Of a stretch of 64,000 bases of DNA, positions 1 through 7,731 are shown piece after piece. The notes beneath the pieces were generated by a model, which made no database searches, had not been told where the DNA came from, and saw nothing but the letters and a program-made list of their open reading frames with translations. Made by a program: the position numbers and the translations under genes. Within the stretch, counting starts at the first letter, position 1, and each line of letters begins with the position of its first letter. Where the stretch lies: positions 1-64,000 of the forward strand of contig NZ_WBJR01000001.1 in assembly GCF_009296185.1 (NCBI RefSeq), given 5' to 3'. Origin of the DNA: Hydrogenovibrio sp. JE_KL2. Its GTDB lineage: Bacteria; Pseudomonadota; Gammaproteobacteria; Thiomicrospirales; Thiomicrospiraceae.

Positions 1-210
1 GCCGCCCGAAGGGGTAAGGCGAGAAACGAAGCACTCGCCGCCCGAAGGGGTAAGGCGAGAAACGAAGCACTCGCCGCCCGAAGGGGTAAGGCGAGAAACG
101 AAGCACTCGCCGCCCGAAGGGGTAAGGCGAGAAAGTTTACTGGAGCCGACCCGAAGAGGGGTAAGGCGAGAAAGTTTACTGGAGCCGACCCGAAGAGGGG
201 TAAGGCGAGA
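1..210. repeat. Tandem repeat array, 36-bp then 39-bp units, truncated by window edge
   Basis: Three identical 36-bp units occupy 1-36, 37-72 and 73-108. A hybrid unit follows at 109-144, then a 39-bp unit at 145-183 and a partial one from 184. All share the core GGGTAAGGCGAGAAA. Unit lengths are multiples of three, and plus-strand frame 1 stays open from base 1 to a TGA at 250-252. That frame would encode a basic repeat (AARRGKARNEAL, later ADPKRGKARKFTG), so this may be the C-terminal tail of a protein lying outside the window. GGCGAG and CTCGCC in neighbouring units can pair. There are no spacers, so it is not a CRISPR array. Confidence 0.9.
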
Positions 211-230
211 AAATCTACCAGGTTGGGGGT
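210..230 (+). repeat. Dispersed ~20-bp motif, copy 1
   Basis: AAAATCTACCAGGTTGGGGG followed by T, directly abutting the last tandem unit and 11 bp before the stop codon end of the universal stress gene. It matches the motif found at nine other places in the window. It lies in the open frame that continues from the tandem array. Confidence 0.85.
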
Positions 231-241
231 GCTGTTTGAAG

Positions 242-688
242 CTATTTGCTGACGGTCAGTACATCACATTGAGCGTGGTTCAATACGCTGGTAGTGGTTG
301 ACCCAATCAGCTTTTCCAAGAAAGAATGTCCGTGACGCCCCATGACAATCAAGTCAACATTCAGTTCATCGGCACGTTCGGCGATATCAACTTTTGAGAA
401 GCCGGAAAACACTTCGCAGCGTTCTTCGGCCACCCCATTTTCTTCCGCCAAAGCGTAAAGTCGGCTCTTGGCCGCATCAATCATCGCATCGGCTATTTCC
501 GGTATCCAAATGCCGGAAGCCCCACTTAAACTGATGTCTTCAAATACCGGGTAAGTCGGTTCTTCAACCAAGTGCAACAACATGAGTTCGGCCTGGTAGA
601 TCTCGGCCAACTGTTTGCCGCGGGCAATCGCCTTTTCGCTGTCTGGCGAGAAGTCGACCGCGACGAGAATGGTTTGGTAGTTGTGCAT
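242..688 (-). CDS. Universal stress protein, UspA family
   Basis: A 148-residue UspA-fold protein, the usual length for a single-domain Usp. The N-terminus TILVAVDFS is the typical first strand. Near the C-terminus the nucleotide-binding loop reads GRHG, eight residues, then GS, so ATP binding is likely. UspA proteins are cytoplasmic stress and starvation proteins of poorly defined biochemical role. I chose the ATG at 688 because AAGGAGG lies about 6 bp upstream. The longer frame starting at 733 would begin inside the 160-bp palindromic element and is rejected. Transcription must initiate within or beyond that element. Confidence 0.9.
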   Translation of the reverse strand: MHNYQTILVAVDFSPDSEKAIARGKQLAEIYQAELMLLHLVEEPTYPVFEDISLSGASGIWIPEIADAMIDAAKSRLYALAEENGVAEERCEVFSGFSKVDIAERADELNVDLIVMGRHGHSFLEKLIGSTTTSVLNHAQCDVLTVSK

Positions 689-703
689 GCGTACCTCCTT
701 ATT

Positions 704-863
704 GAGAGCTTTGCACGAGGTGGATGCACACATAAAAAAGGTTAAAATTGTGCTGTTCTGTGTTAAAAACCTTGCGAATAGCTAGCTATTCACTGCGCTT
801 TCTGCCTTGAACAGCAAAATTTTTCCACTTTTTTCTAATGCGTCCCACTCATGCAAAGCTCTC
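704..863. mobile_element. 160-bp palindromic MITE-like element, copy 1
   Basis: Terminal inverted repeats GAGAGCTTTGCACGAG (704-719) and CTCATGCAAAGCTCTC (848-863) match at 15 of 16 positions. The exact centre of the element (783.5) is the centre of the perfect palindrome AATAGCTAGCTATT (777-790). The arms between are imperfectly complementary, so the whole element can form one long hairpin. It encodes no credible protein. Two more copies of identical length lie at 20100 and 54013. No clear target-site duplication is visible. Confidence 0.9.
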
Positions 864-864
864 T

Positions 865-1779
865 TTATTTTGCGCGAATGGAAAAAGTATCGGTTGCTTT
901 CAATTTGATTGGAGTTGGGTTCGGGGTGTTGTTGTCGATCAGCCAAGCCAATTCGCTTTCCTGCTGACTGGCATCAATGACTTTTTGCCAGACACGTTCG
1001 GAAACATTCCAGCGATAACCTCGAGAGCGTAAATCGTCTTTCAAATCAAACGGCGCGCCAGTGGCTTTCATCATGACCTTTTGCTGACGAACAACATTCA
1101 ATAAAAAGTGGAATGCAGGGCGTTGCTGCTCGGAAATCTGACGAGTCAAAAGGTGCGTCAGCGCCTGAACATCATCCAACGCGCGGTGGGCGTGGTAGAA
1201 AAACTGACCAACTTTCCAGCAGAGGAATTCCTGGCTTCGTGAACTGACTTTGGCAAGATTGAACCAATCAATCTGCGAGGCGGAACAGCCCCAGACTTTG
1301 TCGATAAACACCTCGTTGTAGCGCTCGACGACAGGGCGGTCAAAGCCCGCATTGTGGGCGACAATAAGCTGGACTTCTTGCATGTCGGCAACCACTTCAT
1401 CCCAAGGAATTTGATGACCTTTGACATCGTCAATCGTCAGCCCTGTAACTTGAGTGACTTCCGGGGTGATGACCCCTTTAGGTTCGTTGAGGAAATTTTT
1501 GGCACACAAGACTTCATAAAACTGACCGTGAGAATCGAAGCTGAGGATTTGATAACCCAGTTCGATGATTTCACAACGCTCGGTATCCAGCCCAGTGGTT
1601 TCGGTGTCGATAATGCAGACCTTGTGCAGTGTCTCGCCACGGTCAGGGTGGTAACAGGATACGGGTTGGAAACGTCGCAGTACCTGATAGTCTTCTGACT
1701 GATCCAGTTGTTGTGCGATAAGTTCCAAGTCTGAAGCGGCGTGATTTTGTTGCATAATTCGATAGGATATTTGATTCAA
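865..1779 (-). CDS. 3'-5' exonuclease, DnaQ-like DEDDh family
   Basis: A 304-residue protein with all three exonuclease motifs: ExoI DTETTG at about residues 58-63, ExoII NAGFD at 144-148, and ExoIII with His199 and Asp203 (HRALDD). This is the metal-dependent DEDDh nuclease arrangement of DnaQ/RNase T proteins. It is longer than RNase T and has an extra C-terminal region of about 90 residues that I cannot assign. The substrate (DNA proofreading, repair or RNA trimming) cannot be told. An alternative ATG at 1755 is possible because neither start has a strong ribosome site. It lies 58 bp downstream of the HIRAN gene on the same strand and ends 1 bp from palindromic element copy 1. Confidence 0.85.
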   Translation of the reverse strand: MNQISYRIMQQNHAASDLELIAQQLDQSEDYQVLRRFQPVSCYHPDRGETLHKVCIIDTETTGLDTERCEIIELGYQILSFDSHGQFYEVLCAKNFLNEPKGVITPEVTQVTGLTIDDVKGHQIPWDEVVADMQEVQLIVAHNAGFDRPVVERYNEVFIDKVWGCSASQIDWFNLAKVSSRSQEFLCWKVGQFFYHAHRALDDVQALTHLLTRQISEQQRPAFHFLLNVVRQQKVMMKATGAPFDLKDDLRSRGYRWNVSERVWQKVIDASQQESELAWLIDNNTPNPTPIKLKATDTFSIRAK

Positions 1780-1837
1780 TTAGCGACATTCTAGCATGCA
1801 TTGTCTTGTATTGCTTAGAGGCGATGGATTGCTGAAA

Positions 1838-2200
1838 TCAAAAACGCAGCAAGCTCAGCCAGTAGTCAAGGCGTAACTTCCATGGCAGTGCGTAATCCAC
1901 TCGCAGTTGTAGTTTTAAGCGCTGATTGCGGTAGCGGATGTAATGAAGTGCCGGGTTTTGTATCAAGTCGTGTTCGAGCAGGTAGCCGATAAAACGGGCT
2001 TTACGGCGTGGCACATAACCAATCAGCCAGCAGGGAAAATGGTGCGTCCAGATTTGGACGGCATGTTTGTCTTGCAGGTTCTTTGGTTCTGGAGTCAAGG
2101 TAATAGGCGTTTCTGGGCGAAGCAGTCCAATATCATAGGCTTGCTGTGCCGAGTAGTAATAGTGCCCCTTTACCGGGAAGACAAGCGATTTGGTTTTCAA
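1838..2200 (-). CDS. HIRAN-domain protein
   Basis: A 120-residue protein whose centre fits the HIRAN domain. It has a G-Y-Y start, the stretch LTPEPKNLQDKHAVQIW, then IGYVPRRKARFIGYLL. In eukaryotic HLTF the HIRAN domain binds 3' DNA ends; small bacterial stand-alone versions are poorly characterised. It sits just upstream of an exonuclease on the same strand, which suggests, without proof, a DNA-end related pair. Start taken as the ATG at 2200. Confidence 0.75.
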   Translation of the reverse strand: MKTKSLVFPVKGHYYYSAQQAYDIGLLRPETPITLTPEPKNLQDKHAVQIWTHHFPCWLIGYVPRRKARFIGYLLEHDLIQNPALHYIRYRNQRLKLQLRVDYALPWKLRLDYWLSLLRF

Positions 2201-2348
2201 ATGACCTCACTTTGATAGTAATGGTATTGAAAATAATTTTTGTTTTTAACAACTAAAATATCGATAATAGTTGCTTCATGTTAACTTACCAAGTTCATTG
2301 ATTGAACAGAAAAACGGATTTTTTCCGTGTCGAAACAGGACGGCCTCC

Positions 2349-3335
2349 ATGGAAAATCACACACCACACGCACACACTCACGACCACGATCATAGCCATC
2401 ATGATCATCATCACGACCATGCACACGGTCATGCGCACGGGCATCATCACCATCATGGTGATTTGACCGGCTCGAAACTGTTGTGGACGGTCATCCTGAA
2501 TGTGATTATCACCGTCTCGCAAATTATCGGAGGGTTGGTTTCCGGGAGTTTGGCGCTGTTGTCGGATGCCTTGCACAACTTCAGCGATGTGGTGGCCTTG
2601 GTGATTGCTTATGTTGCCAACCGTTTGGTGAAACAGCCTTCTACCCAGGAAAAGACTTTCGGCTACAAGCGCGCGGAGATGTTCGCGGCGTTGTTCAATG
2701 CCTCTGTGTTGATCGGTGTGGGGCTGTTGCTGTTTATCGAAGCCATTGAGCGTTTGATGAACCCTGAACCGATTGCCGGCGGTTGGGTGATTGGGCTGGC
2801 GCTACTGTCTGTGGTGTTGAATTGGGTCAGCGTGATGTTGATTGCCAAAGACTCCGAACATAATTCCAATATCCGTGCCGCCTATCTGCACTTGTTGACC
2901 GATACGCTGACGTCTGTTGGGGTGTTAATCAGTGGGGTGTTGGTGCTCTGGTTCAATATCTATTGGGTCGATGCGGTCATGACGATTTTGATTGCGTTGT
3001 ACCTGATGACTTCCGCGTGGGGTTTGCTGAAACACACCACAGGCGTTTTGCTGTTGTTTGCCCCTAGTCATATCGATTTGGATGCATTGGTGAAGGCAAT
3101 CGAGAGTGAAGCGAGCATCGACAATGTGCATCATCTGCATTTGTGGCAGTTGGACGACCACCGCGTGCACCTTGAAGCCCATCTGGATTTCAAAGAAGAT
3201 GTGAGTTTAAGCGAAGCGACTCAAGTCACGCAGCGCATCGAGTCCCGTTTGGCGGAAGTTTTTGGCATCACCCATTGTAATTTCCAAGCGGAATTCAACC
3301 GAGACGATGATAAACACTTGATTGCTCAATGCTAA
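2349..3335 (+). CDS. Cation diffusion facilitator (CDF) metal exporter, ZitB/CzcD-like
   Basis: A 328-residue inner-membrane CDF transporter that should export Zn2+ or a similar divalent metal in exchange for protons. The cytoplasmic N-terminus (about residues 1-37) is extremely His-rich. The second transmembrane region contains the HNFSD metal-site motif (ALLSDALHNFSDV), matched later by HLLTDTLTS. About six membrane segments are followed by the cytoplasmic domain (HHLHLWQLDD). I chose the ATG at 2349 because family homology begins there; the frame can be extended to 2271 but that adds an unrelated tail. The gene is divergent from the HIRAN gene across an AT-rich 148-bp gap and converges on the pseudouridine synthase. 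Confidence 0.92.
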   Translation: MENHTPHAHTHDHDHSHHDHHHDHAHGHAHGHHHHHGDLTGSKLLWTVILNVIITVSQIIGGLVSGSLALLSDALHNFSDVVALVIAYVANRLVKQPSTQEKTFGYKRAEMFAALFNASVLIGVGLLLFIEAIERLMNPEPIAGGWVIGLALLSVVLNWVSVMLIAKDSEHNSNIRAAYLHLLTDTLTSVGVLISGVLVLWFNIYWVDAVMTILIALYLMTSAWGLLKHTTGVLLLFAPSHIDLDALVKAIESEASIDNVHHLHLWQLDDHRVHLEAHLDFKEDVSLSEATQVTQRIESRLAEVFGITHCNFQAEFNRDDDKHLIAQC

Positions 3336-3344
3336 AGCATGCGG

Positions 3345-4265
3345 TTAAAGCGTGTGAAAATCGTTGAGTGTTTGGTTAAGGTCGGCTGGTAAAGTGAACT
3401 CATAGGGTTTGTCCTCAAACCCGAGATGCAGAAAAACCGCTGTCAGCATCATGTCCAGCGTTGGCAGGGTTGCGTTGAGTTTGGCATCGCCATGCAGTCG
3501 GTCGCCGACAATCGGGAAACCCGCGCCGGATAAATGACGGCGGATTTGGTGTTTTCTGCCGGTTTCGATATGCACTTCCAATAGCGAGATATTCTTTTCC
3601 GCGTTGTAATCCAAGCGTTTGGTGTGACTGATGGCAGCTCTGCCTTCAATCGGCTGGCTATAGGTTTGCTCAGTTTCAGGAAACGCTCCCCATACCCCAA
3701 CCTGGTAGATTTTAGTGGTTTCTCTGCCCATGAAAGCTTCAGTCAGCAGCTTCGCTGCCTGATGGGTATGTGCCAGTAAGATCAAGCCATCGGTTGCGCG
3801 ATCCAAACGGTGTACCACCAAAGCTTGACGTTGCTTGCCATTAAAAAGGTGGTGCATTTCCACCCAGCGGGCAATGGTACTGTGATCTCCCCATTTGGAA
3901 CCTTGTGACAACAACCCTTTCGGTTTGTACCAAACACTGAAATTATGACAGTCATCGATTAGCTTCGGTTTCGGTATGCTGGCGTTGAGCACGGCTTCGT
4001 CATAGTAGATGGAGATTTCATCGCCAGGGGTGACTTCTTTTTTGACACGCCGCACCCGTGTGACTTTCTGGGTTTTACCCTTTGCTTTGAACCAAACACA
4101 GCCTTTGGCGAGCGCGCCTTTCAGTTGTTGCTTGGAAATCTCAGTTTGCTGAGCCAAAACATCGATTAAAGTCGAGGCGTGTTCGACTTCAAACTGAAGT
4201 TCAAAACGAGCCTTATCCACATGACTTTTTGAAATCGAATTTTGTTGTCGGTTAGTTGTGTCCAT
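3345..4265 (-). CDS. RluA-family pseudouridine synthase
   Basis: A 306-residue enzyme that would convert uridine to pseudouridine in rRNA or tRNA. The catalytic motif is VVHRLDRATDGL, with the aspartate as nucleophile. The later motif GRKHQIRRHL and the GD-R-HG segment are also typical. The N-terminal 80 residues (LIDVLAQQTEISKQQLKGAL) resemble an S4-like RNA-binding domain. The exact RNA target cannot be assigned. One copy of the dispersed 20-bp motif (3694-3714) lies inside the gene and encodes KIYQVGV. The gene ends 9 bp from the CDF gene (convergent). Confidence 0.88.
   Translation of the reverse strand: MDTTNRQQNSISKSHVDKARFELQFEVEHASTLIDVLAQQTEISKQQLKGALAKGCVWFKAKGKTQKVTRVRRVKKEVTPGDEISIYYDEAVLNASIPKPKLIDDCHNFSVWYKPKGLLSQGSKWGDHSTIARWVEMHHLFNGKQRQALVVHRLDRATDGLILLAHTHQAAKLLTEAFMGRETTKIYQVGVWGAFPETEQTYSQPIEGRAAISHTKRLDYNAEKNISLLEVHIETGRKHQIRRHLSGAGFPIVGDRLHGDAKLNATLPTLDMMLTAVFLHLGFEDKPYEFTLPADLNQTLNDFHTL
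3694..3714 (-). repeat. Dispersed ~20-bp motif, copy 2, inside a gene
   Basis: Read on the minus strand this is TAAAATCTACCAGGTTGGGG followed by T. It falls within the pseudouridine synthase in the sense direction, in the frame giving Lys-Ile-Tyr-Gln-Val-Gly. Confidence 0.8.
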
Positions 4266-4346
4266 AAGGCGTATTCTAAGCTATTATGTTCTCCGCCTGA
4301 AAAGGAAAAAGAGATAAGAAAAAGACAAAGCAAAGACGTTAGAGAT

Positions 4347-5069
4347 ATGCACTTTACCCTCGGTAATCATGAATTAGAAATTATCAAAACCACACGTAGA
4401 GGCTCGATAGGCCTGAGAGTAGAACCCAACCGCATTGCACTCATGGTGCCGAAGCAATTGGCGGATGCTGCCATTACCGCCTTTGTGGAAAGTGAGCAGG
4501 GCTGGTTGTTACAGCAAATAGAAGCGCATCAGTCGCAAATGCCGAAACAGTTGGTGATGAAATCAGGTCATGAATTGTTGTTGTTCGGTGATAAGGTGAT
4601 GTTCAAGGAAGATCACCATACACCGGTGAAAAAAATGCATCTGACGCACGACGATACCTGTATTACGGTGTTCTGCAAGCAATCGCGTGCATTGAAGAAC
4701 GAACGTCACCATATCTATCGACACCTGGTTGATTTTTACCATCAACAACTTATTGATTATCTTACGCCGAAAGTTGCAGACTGGGAAAAGCGTATCGGTG
4801 TGAAAACGCAATCCGTACAAATCAAAAACTACCGTTCCCGTTGGGGAAGCTGTTATTCAGACGGTCGCGTGCAATTCAACTGGAAGTTGGTGATGGCTCC
4901 GAAAGCGGTCATCGATTATGTTGTGGTACATGAACTTTGTCATCTGGTGCATGCCAACCACTCAGCCGCATTCTGGAATTTGGTCGAACAGCATTGCCCG
5001 GATTTTGAATCCCATAAAGCCTGGTTGAAAGAAAACGGCACAGCGCTGATCTCGTTTCAGGCAGTATAA
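4347..5069 (+). CDS. YgjP-type zinc metallohydrolase (DUF45, SprT-like fold)
   Basis: A 240-residue protein with the zincin motif HELCHLVHANHS near residue 195, preceded by NYRSRWGSCYSDG, the hallmark of the YgjP/DUF45 family. The two His and the Glu of HExxH suggest metal-dependent hydrolysis; the substrate is unknown. The open frame extends back to 4242, overlapping the divergent pseudouridine synthase, but the extension is low-complexity and family similarity starts at MHFTLGNHELEI, so the ATG at 4347 is preferred. Confidence 0.85.
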   Translation: MHFTLGNHELEIIKTTRRGSIGLRVEPNRIALMVPKQLADAAITAFVESEQGWLLQQIEAHQSQMPKQLVMKSGHELLLFGDKVMFKEDHHTPVKKMHLTHDDTCITVFCKQSRALKNERHHIYRHLVDFYHQQLIDYLTPKVADWEKRIGVKTQSVQIKNYRSRWGSCYSDGRVQFNWKLVMAPKAVIDYVVVHELCHLVHANHSAAFWNLVEQHCPDFESHKAWLKENGTALISFQAV

Positions 5070-5144
5070 TCTTCGGATTTCGTCTGGCGAAAGCCCCGTC
5101 TTTGGGATCGAAGAAGAATGTGTTTGAGTGCGGTTGTAGTGGTT

Positions 5145-5483
5145 TTAGACTTTGATTTGATGAGCGTATTTCAAATAGGATAAAACGGCAGTGTCTGGGT
5201 CTAACATATTGGTCGACATGGTTTTGATGCCGCTGTCGTGAAGTTTGGTATTCAGTCCATCTCCCAGGTTTCTACTGATGACACAACCGATGTCTGATAA
5301 CGCATGGTCTTGCTGTTGGGAAAGGTTGCCTTTGATTTTGCCTAACAGTTCTTTTTCATCCAAGTGGATGAGCTTCTTTGAAAGGATTTTGGATTGATCT
5401 GTGTCGTAAACCCAAAAGTTGGGACACAAGGTCGCGGGACCAGAAACCTGCCTCTGGTTGGCGCAACTAACTGCAATTTTCAC
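5145..5483 (-). CDS. NifX/NifB-like dinitrogenase FeMo-cofactor-binding family protein
   Basis: A 112-residue single-domain protein of the DiNase FeMo-co superfamily. It starts KIAVSCANQRQVSGPATLCPNF and has the conserved GCVISRNLGDGLNTKLHDSGI segment. The family includes NifX and stand-alone proteins of unknown function in organisms that do not fix nitrogen, and no nif genes are nearby. I chose a GTG start at 5483 because AGAGG lies 5-6 bp upstream. The gene follows the sulfide dehydrogenase operon on the same strand, separated by a strong stem-loop (5523-5557), so it may be a low-level extension of that transcript. Confidence 0.8.
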   Translation of the reverse strand: MKIAVSCANQRQVSGPATLCPNFWVYDTDQSKILSKKLIHLDEKELLGKIKGNLSQQQDHALSDIGCVISRNLGDGLNTKLHDSGIKTMSTNMLDPDTAVLSYLKYAHQIKV

Positions 5484-5522
5484 ATTCACCTCTTTTTGAA
5501 TATTTTTTATCTTATATTTAAT

Positions 5523-5557
5523 GCTCGGTATTGAAACTTTTGGTCTCAATACCGAGC
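5523..5557 (-). terminator. Perfect 11-bp stem-loop between the FCSD operon and the NifX-like gene
   Basis: GCTCGGTATTG and CAATACCGAGC pair perfectly around a 13-nt loop. On the minus strand the hairpin lies downstream of the small membrane ORF and upstream of the NifX-like gene. The following sequence is AT-rich (ATTAAATAT) but lacks a clear U-run, so it could be a partial terminator, an RNA-processing or stabilising structure, or an operator. Confidence 0.55.
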
Positions 5558-5578
5558 AGATTTATCACGTGGCATCAA

Positions 5579-5677
5579 TCAGGTTGACACTACCGTAATT
5601 AAGCTGAGTAGATAAATCAGAGCCACTGAACCGAAGGTCAGAATGAAGCCCCATAAAATCGCTTTTAAACCAGTCAT
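5579..5677 (-). CDS. 32-residue single-pass membrane peptide at the end of the FCSD operon
   Basis: A small frame starting MTGLKAILWGFILTFGSV and ending in SLITVVST, almost wholly one hydrophobic helix. Its ribosome site AAAGGAG overlaps the last codons and stop of the diheme cytochrome gene (5681) and sits about 6 bp before the ATG at 5677, so its translation is probably coupled. Its size and position recall accessory subunits of oxidases such as CydX or CcoQ, but there is no evident sequence match. I infer a structural role in the membrane complex encoded upstream. Confidence 0.7.
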   Translation of the reverse strand: MTGLKAILWGFILTFGSVALIYLLSLITVVST

Positions 5678-5680
5678 GAT

Positions 5681-6409
5681 CTACTCCTTTCCAGCAGGAT
5701 GAGAAGGGTGCTTAGGCATCAAGTTCGCATAGTATTCTGCCAAGCCTTGGATTTCGGCATCGGTCAGATCTTGTGTGAATTGCGCCATACCCTCATGGAT
5801 ATCATTGGTACGTTTACCATGCTTGTAAGCTTCCATCGTGCGGATGAAATAAGCCGGAACCTGTCCCGCCAATGCCGGTGTGATATCTCTACCTTCACCA
5901 TGAACACCGTGGCAAGAGGCACAAGGGGTAATCATGCGTGACACATCACCCTTGGTGACCAATTTCTTGATATTCGCAGGCGGCGTGTAGTGACCCGTTG
6001 GTGCCGGTAGCTTTTGCGCTGCATAGTAAACCGCCAGATCCGCCATGTCTTGTTTCGACATAGGCGTGGTGGCTGCGTGCATGACGCTCGCTTTACCGTT
6101 ACCTTCATTGCGTAGACCGGATTGATAATCCATCAATGCCTTGTAGGTGTACAGTGCGGTATTTCCTGCCAGGTTGGGGGCGTTGCGTGTAGGCGCAATA
6201 CCTTGCTCACCATGGCAAGTGATACACAAACCATAACTCTCTAGTTTTTCACCACGGGCATAATCGCCTTTAGGCATATCTTTTGCGGTCTTATCCCACG
6301 TGATGTTACTCCAAGCGTCAGCGACAGGCATGCTGTGACCACTAGCCAAAGCGGCTGTGCTGGCGGTTGAAGTGATGGAAACAAGGCCAATTAATAGTAA
6401 GTTTTTCAT
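5681..6409 (-). CDS. Diheme cytochrome c (c4/FccA-like)
   Basis: A 242-residue exported cytochrome with a Sec signal peptide (about residues 1-23, cleavage near ALAS). It has two heme sites, CITCH and CASCH, in two similar halves, the pattern of cytochrome c4 and of the diheme FccA subunit of flavocytochrome c. It should accept electrons from the FCSD flavoprotein encoded immediately upstream. The start at 6409 is supported by GGGAG about 8 bp upstream; the longer frame to 6436 would overlap the flavoprotein stop and destroy the signal peptide. Confidence 0.88.
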   Translation of the reverse strand: MKNLLLIGLVSITSTASTAALASGHSMPVADAWSNITWDKTAKDMPKGDYARGEKLESYGLCITCHGEQGIAPTRNAPNLAGNTALYTYKALMDYQSGLRNEGNGKASVMHAATTPMSKQDMADLAVYYAAQKLPAPTGHYTPPANIKKLVTKGDVSRMITPCASCHGVHGEGRDITPALAGQVPAYFIRTMEAYKHGKRTNDIHEGMAQFTQDLTDAEIQGLAEYYANLMPKHPSHPAGKE

Positions 6410-6432
6410 TCTTTTTCTCCCTTGAATCCCTA

Positions 6433-7731
6433 TCAACTAAAGATGTCTTTACGGAACGTACGCTGCCAGTTTTTAGCAACTTCAGCACGAATATGGCGGT
6501 AGTACGGGTTATCCGTTGGGTCTGACATGACGTAGCTTTCTTCATAAGGGTGGTGGTTGCCCGCGTAACGGAAAGTTTCCGCAACGGTCATCCCCCAGTC
6601 TTCTGCTGCCATGGCGACACAGTTGTTAGTGATAAAAGGCGTACCGATTTCCTTGCCGGTCAATTCGGCTTGAATCGCTTTAGTCACGACTTTTGCCTGA
6701 TTACTGGCGATATAACCGGTTTTCGGCATAGGGTCCGCCGCCGCCGAATCCCCGATGATATAAACGTCTTTGTCACGTTTGGTCGAGAAGTCCTGCGAGT
6801 TGAACGGTGCCCAGTCACCTTCCGCTAGACCGTTCATGCGCACGAATGAACCTGCCATTTCAGGTGGGATGATGTTGATGACATCCCCTTTGTGAACCTG
6901 GCCGTTGGCAGTAGTCAAGGTGCGGTTTTTGGTGTCCAGCTTGGTGACGTGACCGCCAGCTTTTTTCGGAACCCATTCAATACGCGCATCAGGTGTTCCC
7001 AAGCCGTGCTCTTTTTTCCAGAAATCCAGATAGACGTCATGGAAAATGAAGTCGTCTTTTGAATCCAGAATAATGACCTTAGCTGTTGGGTTGGTGTCTT
7101 TCAATTTGTTGGCAATGAAAGAAGCACGCTCATAAGGTGCCGGTGGGCAGCGATATGGGTCGACCGGAGAAGAAATCAACACGGTACCGCCTTGAGGTAG
7201 TGCGTTGATTTGATCTCTTAATACCAGTGTTTGTGGGCCAGCATGCCAAGCGGCAGGGAAGTTGCCTTCCGCTAGTTGTTTACTGTAGCCTTCAACCGCA
7301 CCATATTTGAAATCTGGGCCAGGAGAGACAATCAGTTTGTCGTAAGACAAAACATCGCCTTTCGCCAGCTTCAATTTCTTGGCAGCGTAATCGATTTCGG
7401 TAGCACGGTCTTGAATGATATTGACGGCATAGCGTGACTTCAAGGTATTGTAGTCAACCGTTAGCGTTTCTAGCGTGTCAAAACCGGCAACCACTTCATT
7501 ACTGCCAGGGCAGAAAATGTATTTTGGCTCAGGCTCGACAATGGTGATGCGAACATCGGCATTCAGCAAACGCATATATTTTGCAGAAGCCGCGCCACCG
7601 ACACCGCCACCAACGATAACGATGTGTGCGCTCTTGCTGGCAAACGCTAAGCTGGAAGCGCCCATCAGTCCAGTACCTAATGCACTTGCACCGAAAAGTT
7701 TGATCAGATCGCGACGTGTAATCTTATTCAT
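6433..7731 (-). CDS. fccB: Flavocytochrome c sulfide dehydrogenase flavoprotein, FccB-like
   Basis: A 432-residue periplasmic FAD enzyme that should oxidise sulfide to sulfur or polysulfide and pass electrons to cytochrome c. The N-terminus carries a twin-arginine motif (TRRDLIKLFG, Arg6-Arg7), so it is probably Tat-exported. The Rossmann FAD motif IVGGGVGG follows at about residues 39-46. Cysteines occur in FCPGSN and RCPP, and the C-terminal FCSD flavin-binding region is present (AAEDWGM to the end). The start at 7731 has AAGGAG 8 bp upstream and overlaps the preceding cytochrome stop by 8 bp, indicating translational coupling. The longer frame to 7860 is rejected. Confidence 0.9.
   Translation of the reverse strand: MNKITRRDLIKLFGASALGTGLMGASSLAFASKSAHIVIVGGGVGGAASAKYMRLLNADVRITIVEPEPKYIFCPGSNEVVAGFDTLETLTVDYNTLKSRYAVNIIQDRATEIDYAAKKLKLAKGDVLSYDKLIVSPGPDFKYGAVEGYSKQLAEGNFPAAWHAGPQTLVLRDQINALPQGGTVLISSPVDPYRCPPAPYERASFIANKLKDTNPTAKVIILDSKDDFIFHDVYLDFWKKEHGLGTPDARIEWVPKKAGGHVTKLDTKNRTLTTANGQVHKGDVINIIPPEMAGSFVRMNGLAEGDWAPFNSQDFSTKRDKDVYIIGDSAAADPMPKTGYIASNQAKVVTKAIQAELTGKEIGTPFITNNCVAMAAEDWGMTVAETFRYAGNHHPYEESYVMSDPTDNPYYRHIRAEVAKNWQRTFRKDIFS

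Noticed and set aside
1-210. CRISPR array
   Set aside because: Repeat units are directly adjacent with no variable spacers and no cas genes are present.
526-729. Minus-strand protein beginning MHPPRAKLS
   Set aside because: It starts in the left terminus of palindromic element copy 1 and overlaps usp in another frame.
838-1032. Short plus-strand protein beginning MRPTHAKLS
   Set aside because: It starts in the right terminus of the 160-bp palindromic element and continues antisense through the exonuclease gene.
2295-2576. Met/Val-rich minus-strand protein
   Set aside because: It is the antisense reading of the His-rich CDF N-terminus.
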